Below the pieces are notes generated by a model. It made no database searches. It had not been told where the DNA came from and saw only the letters and a list, made by a program, of their open reading frames with translations. A stretch of DNA of 9,375 nucleotides from Thioalkalivibrio sp. Its GTDB lineage: Bacteria > Pseudomonadota > Gammaproteobacteria > Ectothiorhodospirales > Ectothiorhodospiraceae. The position numbers were made by a program, and so were the translations under genes. This document shows positions 1-8,400 of this stretch, piece by piece; position 1 is the stretch's first letter; each line of letters starts with the position of its first letter. The stretch spans positions 1 through 9,375 of the forward strand of contig SKOF01000321.1 in the NCBI GenBank assembly GCA_007120155.1, in the 5' to 3' direction.

Positions 1-104
<104 letters not shown>

Positions 105-150
105 CTAACACCCCGGTTGACGTTCTAGATTGTGGCCAAATCCCAAAACA

Positions 151-226
<76 letters not shown>

Positions 227-267
227 CGACTCTCAACTCTTTGCAAACAACCAACTGCGCGGTTCAA

Positions 268-341
<74 letters not shown>

Positions 342-394
342 GTCTTGCACTCCCCGCCTCGCCGGCGACGCCCGGCGCGGGAGACTTGCGCCAC

Positions 395-489
395 GGGCCG
401 CCGCGCAGTGCGCGGCGTTCGGCTTCCGGATGGCCCTGCGTTTCTGCCCGTCCGGAGGCCCTGAAATCTTTGGTGGAGGGGGAAGGATT
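395..489 (-). repeat. Downstream copy of the tRNA-Tyr tail repeat
   Basis: In transcript direction this unit starts with AATCCTTCCCCCTCCACCA (489 to 471), identical to the last 19 nt of tRNA-Tyr including CCA. It continues with a flank similar to that following the real tRNA: 420-489 matches 611-680 at about 55 of 70 positions, and the 23 bp 467-489 are identical to 658-680. It ends with 395-423, which matches 520-548 at 25 of 29 positions. The two blocks are contiguous here but split in the other copy. Confidence 0.85.
399..417. repeat. Stem-loop, perfect 8-bp stem (copy 2)
   Basis: CGCCGCGC (399-406), loop AGT, GCGCGGCG (410-417). The stem is identical to that at 524-542 while the loop differs, suggesting the pairing rather than the loop is maintained. 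It lies in the transcribed spacer upstream of tRNA-Gly. Confidence 0.8.
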
Positions 490-523
490 ACTCCGGACGT
501 CCTGTCCTCCGCCCCTCCGGGGC

Positions 524-542
524 CGCCGCGCCTCGCGCGGCG
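524..542. repeat. Stem-loop, perfect 8-bp stem (copy 1)
   Basis: CGCCGCGC (524-531), loop CTC, GCGCGGCG (535-542). It has the same arms as the stem-loop at 399-417 with a different three-base loop. Confidence 0.8.
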
Positions 543-544
543 TT

Positions 545-567
545 CCGCATCGCTCCCGGCGATGCGG
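545..567. repeat. Stem-loop, perfect 9-bp stem
   Basis: CCGCATCGC (545-553), 5-nt loop, GCGATGCGG (559-567). It directly abuts the shared 8-bp stem-loop. Most of it belongs to the 66 bp that the other repeat copy lacks. There is no T-run on either side, so it does not look like an intrinsic terminator. Confidence 0.75.
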
Positions 568-590
568 TCGAACCTTCTTTCGGTTCAAAT

Positions 591-610
591 CCTTCCCCCC
601 GAGGGGAAGG
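591..610. repeat. Stem-loop, perfect 8-bp stem, competing with a longer pairing
   Basis: CCTTCCCC (591-598), loop CCGA (TCGG in the minus-strand transcript), GGGGAAGG (603-610). The arm 591-598 is also part of AATCCTTCCCCC (588-599), which is perfectly complementary to 478-489, so the two pairings exclude each other. Confidence 0.75.
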
Positions 611-655
611 CGGCTGCCGGAAAGCCTCGCGGCTCGATCCCTCCGGCGGCCTCGA

Positions 656-746
<91 letters not shown>

Positions 747-1050
747 AAAGCGAAAGCCGCCAATTGTGCGCCAGGGGCACTTTAGTGTCAACCGGAATCG
801 GGCCTTGTGCGCAGGGGCTGCCGGACCCTGCGGAGTTAATGAAGGCCTGGCCGCCATCTGTTAGCATTCGCGCTGTCGCACACGCCGCCGGTGGCCTGAC
901 CCACGCCCGGCGCGCCATGGCCGCGCCGTTATCCCAGAGGGCACCGGGGCGGCCAATCCCCGTTGGTCACCAGGCCGGCCTGCCCGGCGGGTCGGCTCAG
1001 CGGGCAACTGCGCATCCGCGGCAAATAAACATCAACAGGGACAGCCAGTT
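747..1050. other. Divergent intergenic region between the tRNA operon and ugd
   Basis: This 304-bp region contains the leftward tRNA promoter at its left end. An inverted repeat lies at 908-928 (CGGCGCG, 7-nt loop, CGCGCCG), and the ugd ribosome binding site AGGGA (1037-1041) sits 9 nt before the ATG. I see no convincing rightward promoter for ugd, although an AT-rich patch lies at 1022-1032. No reading frame here looks like a real gene. Confidence 0.6.
756..791 (-). promoter_or_regulatory. Sigma70-type promoter of the tRNA-tuf operon
   Basis: The minus strand carries a perfect -35 box TTGACA (791-786), a 17-bp spacer and -10 box CACAAT (768-763). The expected start is near 756-757, about 10 nt before tRNA-Tyr. 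The segment between -10 and start, TGGCGGC, is GC-rich, a feature of stable-RNA promoters under stringent (ppGpp/DksA) control in proteobacteria. No AT-rich UP element is evident upstream of -35. Confidence 0.85.
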
Positions 1051-2382
1051 ATGAAAGTGACCATCTATGGATCCGGCTACGTGGGGCTGGTCACAGGGGC
1101 CTGTCTTGCCCAAGTGGGTAACCATGTCCTGTGTGTGGACATCGACCATGCCAAGATCGAGGGGCTCCGGCAGGGGCGCATCCCCATCTACGAACCCGGT
1201 CTGGAGGACATGGTCAGGGACAATATGCTGGCCGACCGGCTGTCCTTCAGCACGGACCCTGCCGAAGGGGTGCGCCACGGCCTGTTCCAGATCATCGCGG
1301 TGGGCACCCCTCCGGGTGAGGACGGTTCGGCCGACCTGAGTCATGTGCTCACCGTGGCCCGTTGCATCGCGGAGCACTTGTCCGAGTACCGCATCGTGGT
1401 GACCAAATCCACGGTGCCCGTGGGCACCGCTGACCGGGTGCGGGAGACCATCAGCGGGGCCCTCGCCGCCCGTGACGGCAACGGGAAATTCGACGTGGTA
1501 TCCAATCCCGAGTTCCTCAAGGAAGGGGCGGCCATCGAGGACTTCATGAAGCCCGATCGCGTGGTGGTGGGCACCGACAACCCGCGGACGGCCGAGTTCA
1601 TGCGCGCGCTCTACGCCCCCTTCAACCGCAGCCACGACCGGGTACTTTGCATGGACGTGCGCTCCGCGGAACTGACCAAGTACGCCGCCAACGCCATGCT
1701 GGCCACCAAGATCAGCTTCATGAACGAACTGGCCAATCTGGCCGAACGTCTGGGTGCCGATATCGAGCAGTTGCGCCAGGGCATCGGTGCCGACCCCCGC
1801 ATCGGCTACCACTTCATCTATCCGGGCTGCGGCTACGGGGGCTCCTGCTTTCCCAAGGACGTCCGGGCCCTGGAGCATACCGCCCGCCAGGTGGGCTACG
1901 AAGCCCGTCTGCTGGAGGCGGTGGAGGCCGTCAACAACCGCCAGAAACACCGGCTGTTCGAGAAGATCTCGGCCCGTTTCGACGGACATCTCTCCGGGCG
2001 CACCGTTGCCCTGTGGGGTCTGGCTTTCAAACCCAATACCGACGACATGCGCGAAGCCTCCAGCCGGGTGCTCATGGAAGCGCTGTGGGACGCCGGGGCC
2101 CGGGTTCGGGCCTTCGACCCGGTCGCCGGAGCGGAATGCCGGCGGATCTACGGTGAGCGCGACGATCTGATACTCTGCGAAACACCGGAAGAGGCCCTGC
2201 AGAGCGCAGACATCCTGGCCATCGTCACCGAGTGGACCGTGTTCCGCAGTCCCGATTTCGAGCTGATCCGCAAGGAACTGAGACACCCCGTGATCTTCGA
2301 CGGCCGCAACCTCTACGACCCGCGCCAAATGGAGGACATGGGTTTCGAGTACTTCGCCGTCGGACGAGGCAGGACCACCTGA
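1051..2382 (+). CDS. ugd: UDP-glucose 6-dehydrogenase
   Basis: This cytosolic enzyme oxidises UDP-glucose to UDP-glucuronate with two NAD+, supplying uronic acid for capsule, exopolysaccharide or LPS. The 443-residue length is typical of the bacterial Ugd/TuaD type. Visible motifs are the Rossmann loop GSGYVG (residues 7-12), IPIYEPGL (44-51), NPEFLKEG (152-159), ELTKYAANA with the conserved Lys210, and [10 protein letters not shown] (261-270) with catalytic Cys266. The C-terminal NAD/UDP domain shows FKPNTDD (326-332) and FDGRN (416-420). The ATG start is supported by AGGGA 9 nt upstream and by the immediate [12 protein letters not shown] fold start. It is followed on the same strand by galE after 241 bp. 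GDP-mannose dehydrogenase (AlgD) is a related alternative, but the overall motif set fits Ugd better. Confidence 0.95.
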   Translation: MKVTIYGSGYVGLVTGACLAQVGNHVLCVDIDHAKIEGLRQGRIPIYEPGLEDMVRDNMLADRLSFSTDPAEGVRHGLFQIIAVGTPPGEDGSADLSHVLTVARCIAEHLSEYRIVVTKSTVPVGTADRVRETISGALAARDGNGKFDVVSNPEFLKEGAAIEDFMKPDRVVVGTDNPRTAEFMRALYAPFNRSHDRVLCMDVRSAELTKYAANAMLATKISFMNELANLAERLGADIEQLRQGIGADPRIGYHFIYPGCGYGGSCFPKDVRALEHTARQVGYEARLLEAVEAVNNRQKHRLFEKISARFDGHLSGRTVALWGLAFKPNTDDMREASSRVLMEALWDAGARVRAFDPVAGAECRRIYGERDDLILCETPEEALQSADILAIVTEWTVFRSPDFELIRKELRHPVIFDGRNLYDPRQMEDMGFEYFAVGRGRTT

Positions 2383-2623
2383 AGCATAACCCGTTTGATG
2401 AAGACGGATGGTGGTCTGAAAGACCATTTCCCCGCAACGGTCGCCAGGCACACGAAGCCAAAGCAGGAGCATGTGAAGAAACCGGGAAGGACACGTGACG
2501 CGAGCTGACTTCGCCCATCATCAGATATTCCTGGCATTCTTCGCGTCGTGACCAGAAAGCCGCCTGCATGTCCTCGCGCCCCGCGTGTGTCTTGTGCTTG
2601 AGCACCCCTGAGGAACACAACCG
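2383..2623. other. ugd-galE intergenic region
   Basis: The 241 bp hold no credible gene. A small hairpin TGGTCT, GAA, AGACCA (2412-2426) followed by TTTCCCC could weakly attenuate transcription after ugd, and GTGC/GCAC (2594-2605) forms a small stem just before the galE ribosome binding site. No clear promoter was recognised, so it is open whether galE shares the ugd transcript. Confidence 0.4.
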
Positions 2624-3607
2624 ATGCCCCAGAGCGGAATTCTCGTCACCGGTGGTGCCGGTTATATCGGCAGTCATGTGGCGCTCATGCTTTCGGAGGC
2701 CGGCGAGCAGGTGGTGGTGCTGGACAATCTCTCCACGGGGTTTCGGGACGCCGTGCCGGACGGCACCTTTGTTCAGGGGGACGTGGCGGACCGGGGACTG
2801 GTATCCGGACTGATCAGGACATACGACATCGACACGGTCATGCACTTCGCCGCCCACACCGTGGTGCCCGAGTCGGTGGCCGACCCCCTCAAGTATTACG
2901 GCAACAATACCTGCGCTACCCGCACCCTGCTGGAATGTTGCCGCGATACAGCGGTGAAACACTTCGTGTTCTCTTCCTCCGCCCAGGTCTACGGCATCTG
3001 CGCAGACGGGCTGATCGGGGAAGAGGCGCCCACGGCACCCGCCAACCCGTATGGCGCTTCCAAGCTCATGAGCGAGTGGATGCTGAGGGATCTGTCCGCC
3101 GGTTCGGATCTGCGCCACGTGACGCTCCGCTATTTCAACGTGGCCGGTTCAGACCCGAAGGGGCGAATCGGACAATCCACACGGGATGCCACTCTGCTCA
3201 TCAAGGCGGCCTGCGAGGTGGGGCTGGGCAAACGCCCGGAGCTGACTGTTTTCGGCACTGATTATCCCACCCCGGACGGTACCGGCGTGCGTGACTATAT
3301 CCACGTGACGGACCTGGCCGCCGCCCACGTGCGGGCACTGGATCACCTGCGCAATGGCGGCCCCTCGGGCACCTACAACGCCGGCTACGGACACGGATTC
3401 AGTGTGCGTCAGGTGGTCGCTGCGGTGGAGCGGGCGCTGGGCAAAAAACTGCCGGTGCGTGAAGCACCGCGTCGTGCCGGGGACCCGCCCAGCTTGATCG
3501 CCATGAGCGGCGCCATCAGGCGCACCCTTGGCTGGAAGCCTGAACTGGACGACCTGGACATCATCGTGCGCACAACACTGAACTGGGAACGACGACTGAA
3601 GTCCTGA
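2624..3607 (+). CDS. galE: UDP-glucose 4-epimerase
   Basis: GalE interconverts UDP-glucose and UDP-galactose through a 4-keto intermediate on tightly bound NAD+. It is a 327-residue extended short-chain dehydrogenase, slightly shorter than the E. coli enzyme. Visible elements are the NAD-binding TGGAGYIGSH (residues 9-18), D34-N35 of the LDNLSTG strand end, FSSSAQVYG with the catalytic Ser119, NPYGASK with Tyr143 and Lys147 of the YxxxK pair, LRYFNVAG (168-175), and the GalE signature YPTPDGTGVRDYIHVTDLA (214-232). AGGA (2611-2614) lies 9 nt before the ATG. With ugd upstream it points to surface polysaccharide precursor supply rather than galactose catabolism, since no galK, galT or galM is nearby. 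Epimerisation of N-acetylated sugars or UDP-glucuronate cannot be excluded from motifs alone. Confidence 0.92.
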   Translation: MPQSGILVTGGAGYIGSHVALMLSEAGEQVVVLDNLSTGFRDAVPDGTFVQGDVADRGLVSGLIRTYDIDTVMHFAAHTVVPESVADPLKYYGNNTCATRTLLECCRDTAVKHFVFSSSAQVYGICADGLIGEEAPTAPANPYGASKLMSEWMLRDLSAGSDLRHVTLRYFNVAGSDPKGRIGQSTRDATLLIKAACEVGLGKRPELTVFGTDYPTPDGTGVRDYIHVTDLAAAHVRALDHLRNGGPSGTYNAGYGHGFSVRQVVAAVERALGKKLPVREAPRRAGDPPSLIAMSGAIRRTLGWKPELDDLDIIVRTTLNWERRLKS

Positions 3608-3735
3608 CATTGCATTGACCGACGCCCACCGGCAAGGGCGTGGCCGCATGCTCCACCCCCCCGCATACGCGCCGCCGGTGCCGAGCGATGCGCACCGGAA
3701 CCGCAGAGGCGAAGAGCGGACCGTCCACCGTCGCC
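3608..3735. terminator. Convergent gap with possible bidirectional stem-loops
   Basis: Two inverted repeats occupy the 128 bp between the galE and VanZ-like stop codons: ACGCCC/GGGCGT (3622-3641, 8-nt loop) and CCGGTGC/GCACCGG (3675-3698, 10-nt loop). Neither has a downstream T-run in either direction. They could slow polymerase or serve as 3'-end stabilisers, but they are not canonical intrinsic terminators. Confidence 0.3.
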
Positions 3736-5259
3736 TCATCCCGCCGGCCACGCACCCCGGGTCGCGGGTTCACGGCTGGCGTCTGGAACCGACCGGTTGT
3801 CGGCGCCTGGGACCACCCACCACCACAACCCGGCGTAGAGCGTACCGGCCGCCAATCCTGCCAGGATCGGCGCGGCCGTGTCCGGGCGCAAACCCGCCAT
3901 GAACAGCTTGCTCGCCTCCAGGATCACTGCGAGCAATGCAGCTCCCCCGGCAGCCTGGAGCCCGCGCCGGACCCGCGGCCCGCCATGGGCACGCAGATCC
4001 CATAGCCACAGACCCAGGCCCAGGAATGCATACATGCCAAGGTGCATCAATACACTCTGGATCGCCGCCGACTCCGGAACGAAATAGTGGTAATAAAAAG
4101 GCAGCCAGCGCATGGACTCCCACTGCGCCACAGCCGCCTCCCAGTCATCGATCCCTCTGACACCGCTCACCGCCAGCAATACCACCACGAGCAGATAGAT
4201 CGGCAGAACCGCCAATAGCAGCGGACGCAGATTCGTGTGGATACCACGCCAGGGGATACGATCCTTCAGCACCCACACCGAGGCCCCCAATACTGCGCCC
4301 AGAGCACGTAACACCACCGAGGCTCCTTCGGTAATCCCGGAGACCGTGAGGAGCTGCCCCGCCTCCACCAACAGACCCAGGGCGGCACCCGCGCCAAGTG
4401 CGGCAAACAGGCGCCGCGTGGACCCGCCGGACAGCCGATAGGCCACCCACAGTCCCACCGGCGCCACCAGCAGCACCTCCAGGCCGCGCATGGCCACACA
4501 GCGGACCCCCCACCAGCAGCCGTCGGCCGCCGCAATCCATCCCCATTGACCGGAGGCGAGCTTGGCGGACAACTCCCGGGCCGAGACGATGAGGTCGAAG
4601 GGCAGCAGGCTGATAAACACATAAGCGGCCACGTAGACCGCCACCCACGCACCGAGCCCGCTGCGCCGATGCAGGAGACCTCGGGCCGATCCACGCACCG
4701 CCGGGATGCGCGAAACCAGCCAGGCGAGTACGCCCACGACGCCACCGGTCGCATTGGCGCTGATGTCCGTGAGCGACGAACCACGGTTGGGAATCCACAT
4801 CTGGAAGAACTCCACCGTGGATGTCACCGCCAGACAGAAGAGCATCACCGGCAGCGCACCAACCACGTGCAGCCAGGGATTGCGCACCCGATGCAGCCAC
4901 CAGGCCGCCCAGAAGAACCCCAGTGGCACGAACATGAGCAGATTGGACGCCCACTGCTGGCGTGCCCGGGGGCCGCTGCCGTCAAAGCGGATATTCTGAT
5001 ATCGCGCCCAGGCATCGGACAGGCTGATGGATACGCTGAAATCGAAGGGCAGCAGCGTAAGATAGACCACCACCCCCAGGTAACCCAGGGCCGCCAGTCG
5101 CCAGGTACGTGTGGAGATGGGGTTCAAGATGTACGGGGAGACGGGTTGGGTGATCGTTGCAGCGCGTAAACGCCCGGACCCGTACAGGATAACCGGCTTT
5201 GGGTCCGGCAGGTAACAATACCCGCCGTCCTGCCCTGGTCCTGGACAGGGCACTGACAC
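3736..5259 (-). CDS. VanZ-like polytopic membrane protein with three fused modules
   Basis: The frame encodes up to 507 residues with about 12 hydrophobic helices, so it should sit in the inner membrane. Three four-helix modules share the VanZ pattern. Module 1 (about 53-185) has TLLPFDF, NLLMFVPLGFF, STVEFFQMWIPNRGSS and TDISANATGG. Module 2 (about 203-331) has SLLPFDL, EVLLVAPVGLW and LLVEAGQLL. Module 3 (about 343-485) has LMHLGMYAFLGLGLW and VILEASKLF. VanZ confers low-level teicoplanin resistance in enterococci, but most VanZ-domain proteins have no assigned reaction and many lie in polysaccharide loci. The start is uncertain: GTG at 5259 gives the longest form but has no ribosome binding site, and the first about 45 residues look unlike a protein N-terminus; TTG at 5124 (residue 45) is an alternative. 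It is 189 bp downstream of the autotransporter and convergent with galE. Confidence 0.8.
   Translation of the reverse strand: MSVPCPGPGQDGGYCYLPDPKPVILYGSGRLRAATITQPVSPYILNPISTRTWRLAALGYLGVVVYLTLLPFDFSVSISLSDAWARYQNIRFDGSGPRARQQWASNLLMFVPLGFFWAAWWLHRVRNPWLHVVGALPVMLFCLAVTSTVEFFQMWIPNRGSSLTDISANATGGVVGVLAWLVSRIPAVRGSARGLLHRRSGLGAWVAVYVAAYVFISLLPFDLIVSARELSAKLASGQWGWIAAADGCWWGVRCVAMRGLEVLLVAPVGLWVAYRLSGGSTRRLFAALGAGAALGLLVEAGQLLTVSGITEGASVVLRALGAVLGASVWVLKDRIPWRGIHTNLRPLLLAVLPIYLLVVVLLAVSGVRGIDDWEAAVAQWESMRWLPFYYHYFVPESAAIQSVLMHLGMYAFLGLGLWLWDLRAHGGPRVRRGLQAAGGAALLAVILEASKLFMAGLRPDTAAPILAGLAAGTLYAGLWWWVVPGADNRSVPDASREPATRGAWPAG
5231..5252. repeat. Inverted repeat near the annotated VanZ-like start
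   Basis: TGCCCTG (5231-5237), 8-nt spacer, CAGGGCA (5246-5252) form a perfect 7-bp stem. It lies inside the longest version of the VanZ-like frame (codons 3-10). If translation really starts further downstream, it would be a leader or operator-type element instead. Confidence 0.5.
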
Positions 5260-5448
5260 AAACCACAGGGCGCCGGCCCCATCAACGTGATACCCGGCCC
5301 GAATGGGGGAGCCGCGGCGGTTGGCGCCAGCCCGGCCATCGGAACTCTGGCGCCACGGCGGCGTTCGCGTTCACCGCACTCAGCCCGTCGGCGCTCCCGC
5401 CGGAATGCGGGCCCTGTCAGCCGCGAACGGGCAATGCCCGGTAAACGC
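5260..5448. other. Gap between the autotransporter and the VanZ-like gene
   Basis: The 189 GC-rich bases carry a small stem CGGGC, AAT, GCCCG (5428-5440) just after the autotransporter stop codon, without a T-run. I see no tRNA, no convincing gene and no clear promoter. The VanZ-like frame stays open upstream of 5259 for some distance. Confidence 0.4.
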
Positions 5449-8400
5449 TCAGTACCGGTAACGGGCGCGTACACCCGCCGTATGGTTTCTGAAACCGGAA
5501 CGGAAGGCACCGGCATAGTCTGCGGAAACCGTCAGCCCTGAACGGTTGACCAGCTCGACACCCGCATTCGCGCGAAAGGTGGTGCCTGCTTGTTTCACGC
5601 CCGGGATGTGAACCGTTTCCCCGGAATCGACGAAGGTCAGATTCGCGGCACTCTCGTCACGCACAAGGTCATGGCCTACCGACGCACCGCCGCGCAAGCG
5701 CAGGGTCGTGCTGTCACCGCCTGCCATCTCCCCCGCCATACGAACGCCGATCTCCGGCTCAACGCGGGCGATGCTGTCCGGGTCCTCGCGCCGTTCGATC
5801 TCTCCACCGAACCGGAACGAATTGACGCTCACATGGGAGGCGGTCAGTCGTACAAAGGGCGTCAGCGTCGCGGTGTCACCCACAGGCATGTCATAGCCGC
5901 CGGTCAACCGGCCGTGGAGACTGTGTCCGCTGTACCTGGCCCGTTGGCGGTCTCCGGGACCCGCCAGGAATCGCGTGTCACGATAGTCGTGGCGACCATA
6001 CGAGGCCTGCCAATCCAGGAACCACATCTCGTCGGCCGGGAACAAACCGCCGTAGTGCGTTACGGCAAAACTGTCGACGTCGAGGTTATTGGCATGCCGG
6101 TCACCCCTGAAATCCACATCCGTGCTCCCGTAGGTGAAGGCCAAGCCCAGCACCACATCGGAGTTTATCCATCGATCGGCACCGGTGCTCAGGCCGAACG
6201 TGTCCATATCGTACCCGCTTACGCCATCGCGGCGCCCCTGATCCGCACGCGAGGTGAAGGCATGAGCCCACACACCATCCCGAAACGGTCCCGGTGAACC
6301 GTCCTGCACGTCCGCTGCCACAACCGGTGTATGACCGACGGACGCAAGGCGCAGCCGATTGCCGCTCCCGGCATCGGCGCGGTCAATCCCCAGGATCTGG
6401 AATCTCCGATCAAGCGCGGGTCCCGTCAGACCATGTATCTGCATGGCTGACATCTGCGGGGCACCGGTGGTGTCGGCGGTGACCTGCTCGGCCAGCAACC
6501 GGAGGTCATCATCACTGCCGGAATCCAGCACATGGAAGGCCCCTGGCCCGAACCAGCCGGCATTGTCAAACAACGGCCCGAGAACCGGCTGTGCGGGCGG
6601 CGAGAGGTCGAGTTGCCCGATCAGTTGCGCCGCGCCATTGCTGGTGCCGCCCAGCACCACCAACGCATGGTCGCGCGCTTCCAGGTCGAAAAAGAACAGC
6701 CGTGATTCCGGCGCGTCGAAAGTCTCCGGCAACGCGACCTCGCTGCCCTCGACGCCGGCGATCACCGACATCTCCGCACCTTCCTCCGCCAGTGCCTGCC
6801 AGATCGCCTGGTTATCCAGTTCGCCGGCGTCGACACTCAGCGCCGCACCCGCCTCCACGATCACACGGTCGGCCGTGATACCGCCGATGGCCAGCGCATC
6901 CTCGCCATCGAGAAACAGGCTGGTGTGCAGTTCACCGCCACTGGCATCGGCCGTGCCGAGGCGGAAGGTCGCCTGCTCTCCCATATCGAGCTGCGTCGTG
7001 CCCACGTCAAGGATGCCACCGCTGCCGCCGACCACATGGAAATCCCCCACCGACCACTGGAGCGGATCACCGCCGGCACGCACCACCAGCTCTCGTCCGT
7101 CACCCACGGTCAGCCTGCCGGCCTCCACCGTCGTATCCGTCAGATGGGTATGGCCTGCCGACATGCTGAAGTGATTGTCGACCTCGATTGCGCCCCCGAC
7201 CCCGACGAGGTCGCCATGGAGAACGAGGTCGTCACCCACCCGGAGCGTCGCATGGACGATCTCCGTATCGAGGCCGTCTCCGAGCACCAGGGACGTATCC
7301 ACCGACACCCTGTTGACCGCTTCGCCATCACCTTGGATCCTCAGCCTGGCCGGGTCCGCTTCGCGACGTACTCCAATGGCTGCCTGACCGCGCCGAAAGT
7401 CGGCGTCGGCGGACTCCAGCGCAAGCCACGTGCCGGCGCCGATATCGAGGCTGTCGAACCTGACATCCATCCGGCTGTCCACCAGCGTCAACGCGGCTTC
7501 GTCTCCAAGCGCAAGACGGTTGCCGTCGATGTTGGGCGGAGCTCCCAGCTGGGGGCCGGCTCCGACAATGGTCAGGGCGCTGTCATCCTTGAGTCCCACG
7601 AACGCCGCTTCACCCAGCGCAAGCCGGGCGTTGCCGTGACGCCCTGCGGTGGCCTCGATGTTCAGCCCGGATTCCCCGGAAATGCTGATCGCCGCGCCGG
7701 CGCCTGCCTCCACGGTCGCCGTCCCGCCATGGATCAGCGCGGAGGCGTGACCCCCGGAGATCGTGAATCGGCTGCCGTCCTCCACCGCCACACCGGCGCC
7801 GGCACCCAACGCGAGGGCAGCAGTACCGCCTGTCCGGCCTTGGGCGACGTCCCGGCTCACCGCAACCCCGGCAGCACCCTGCTGTGTACTCTGTCGAATG
7901 GAGGCGGATCCACCATGGCCACCGCGCATGATCAGCGCGCTGTCGCCGGTCACCGAGACGGCAGCACCCTCCTCCAGCCTCAGATCCACACGGCCACCGC
8001 CGCCGCCGATGGCCCTGGCCTCCTGGGTGATCATCGCGGCCTCATCCACACCTTCGAGTCCCTGCCGGGCGATCTGGGTAACCATGGCCCCACCGCCGGC
8101 GCCGGTCTGAAGACGGATTTCGCCGCCTTCGCTGACGGACAGGCCGGCATCACGCCCGATGTTCATGCGCAGCAACCCCCCCTGTCCCGCACGCGCCGTC
8201 GCATCCTGGCTGATCATCGCCACGTTGCCGTGACCGTCGATCTCCTGCTCGGCGGTCTGACGCACCACGGCGCTTCCGCCGCGTCCGGTGGTCGCGCTGA
8301 ATGTGCCCCCGGTACCAAGGTCAAGGGCATCCCCGTGAATGTCGAAGGCCATGTTTCCGCCGTGACCGCCGGCGGCTGTGGCAGCCAGCTCCTGTGCGGC

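Noticed and set aside
997..2472. 491-codon minus-strand frame antisense to ugd
   Set aside because: It lies opposite a clear ugd, its protein shows no recognisable motif, and it is rich in His, Gly and Val as expected of a mirror frame in GC-rich coding DNA.
2524..2529. GATATT as a -10 box for a galE promoter
   Set aside because: No acceptable -35 element lies 16-18 bp upstream.
2532..2546. Sigma54-type promoter suggested by TGGCATTCTTCGC
   Set aside because: Spacing between GG and GC is 8 instead of the required 10, and the TTGC half is not intact.
2225..3118. 297-codon minus-strand frame spanning the ugd end, the gap and the galE start
   Set aside because: It overlaps two well-supported genes on the other strand and has no recognisable protein features.
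5428..5440. Intrinsic terminator after the autotransporter
   Set aside because: The stem is only 5 bp and there is no T-run downstream in the direction of transcription.
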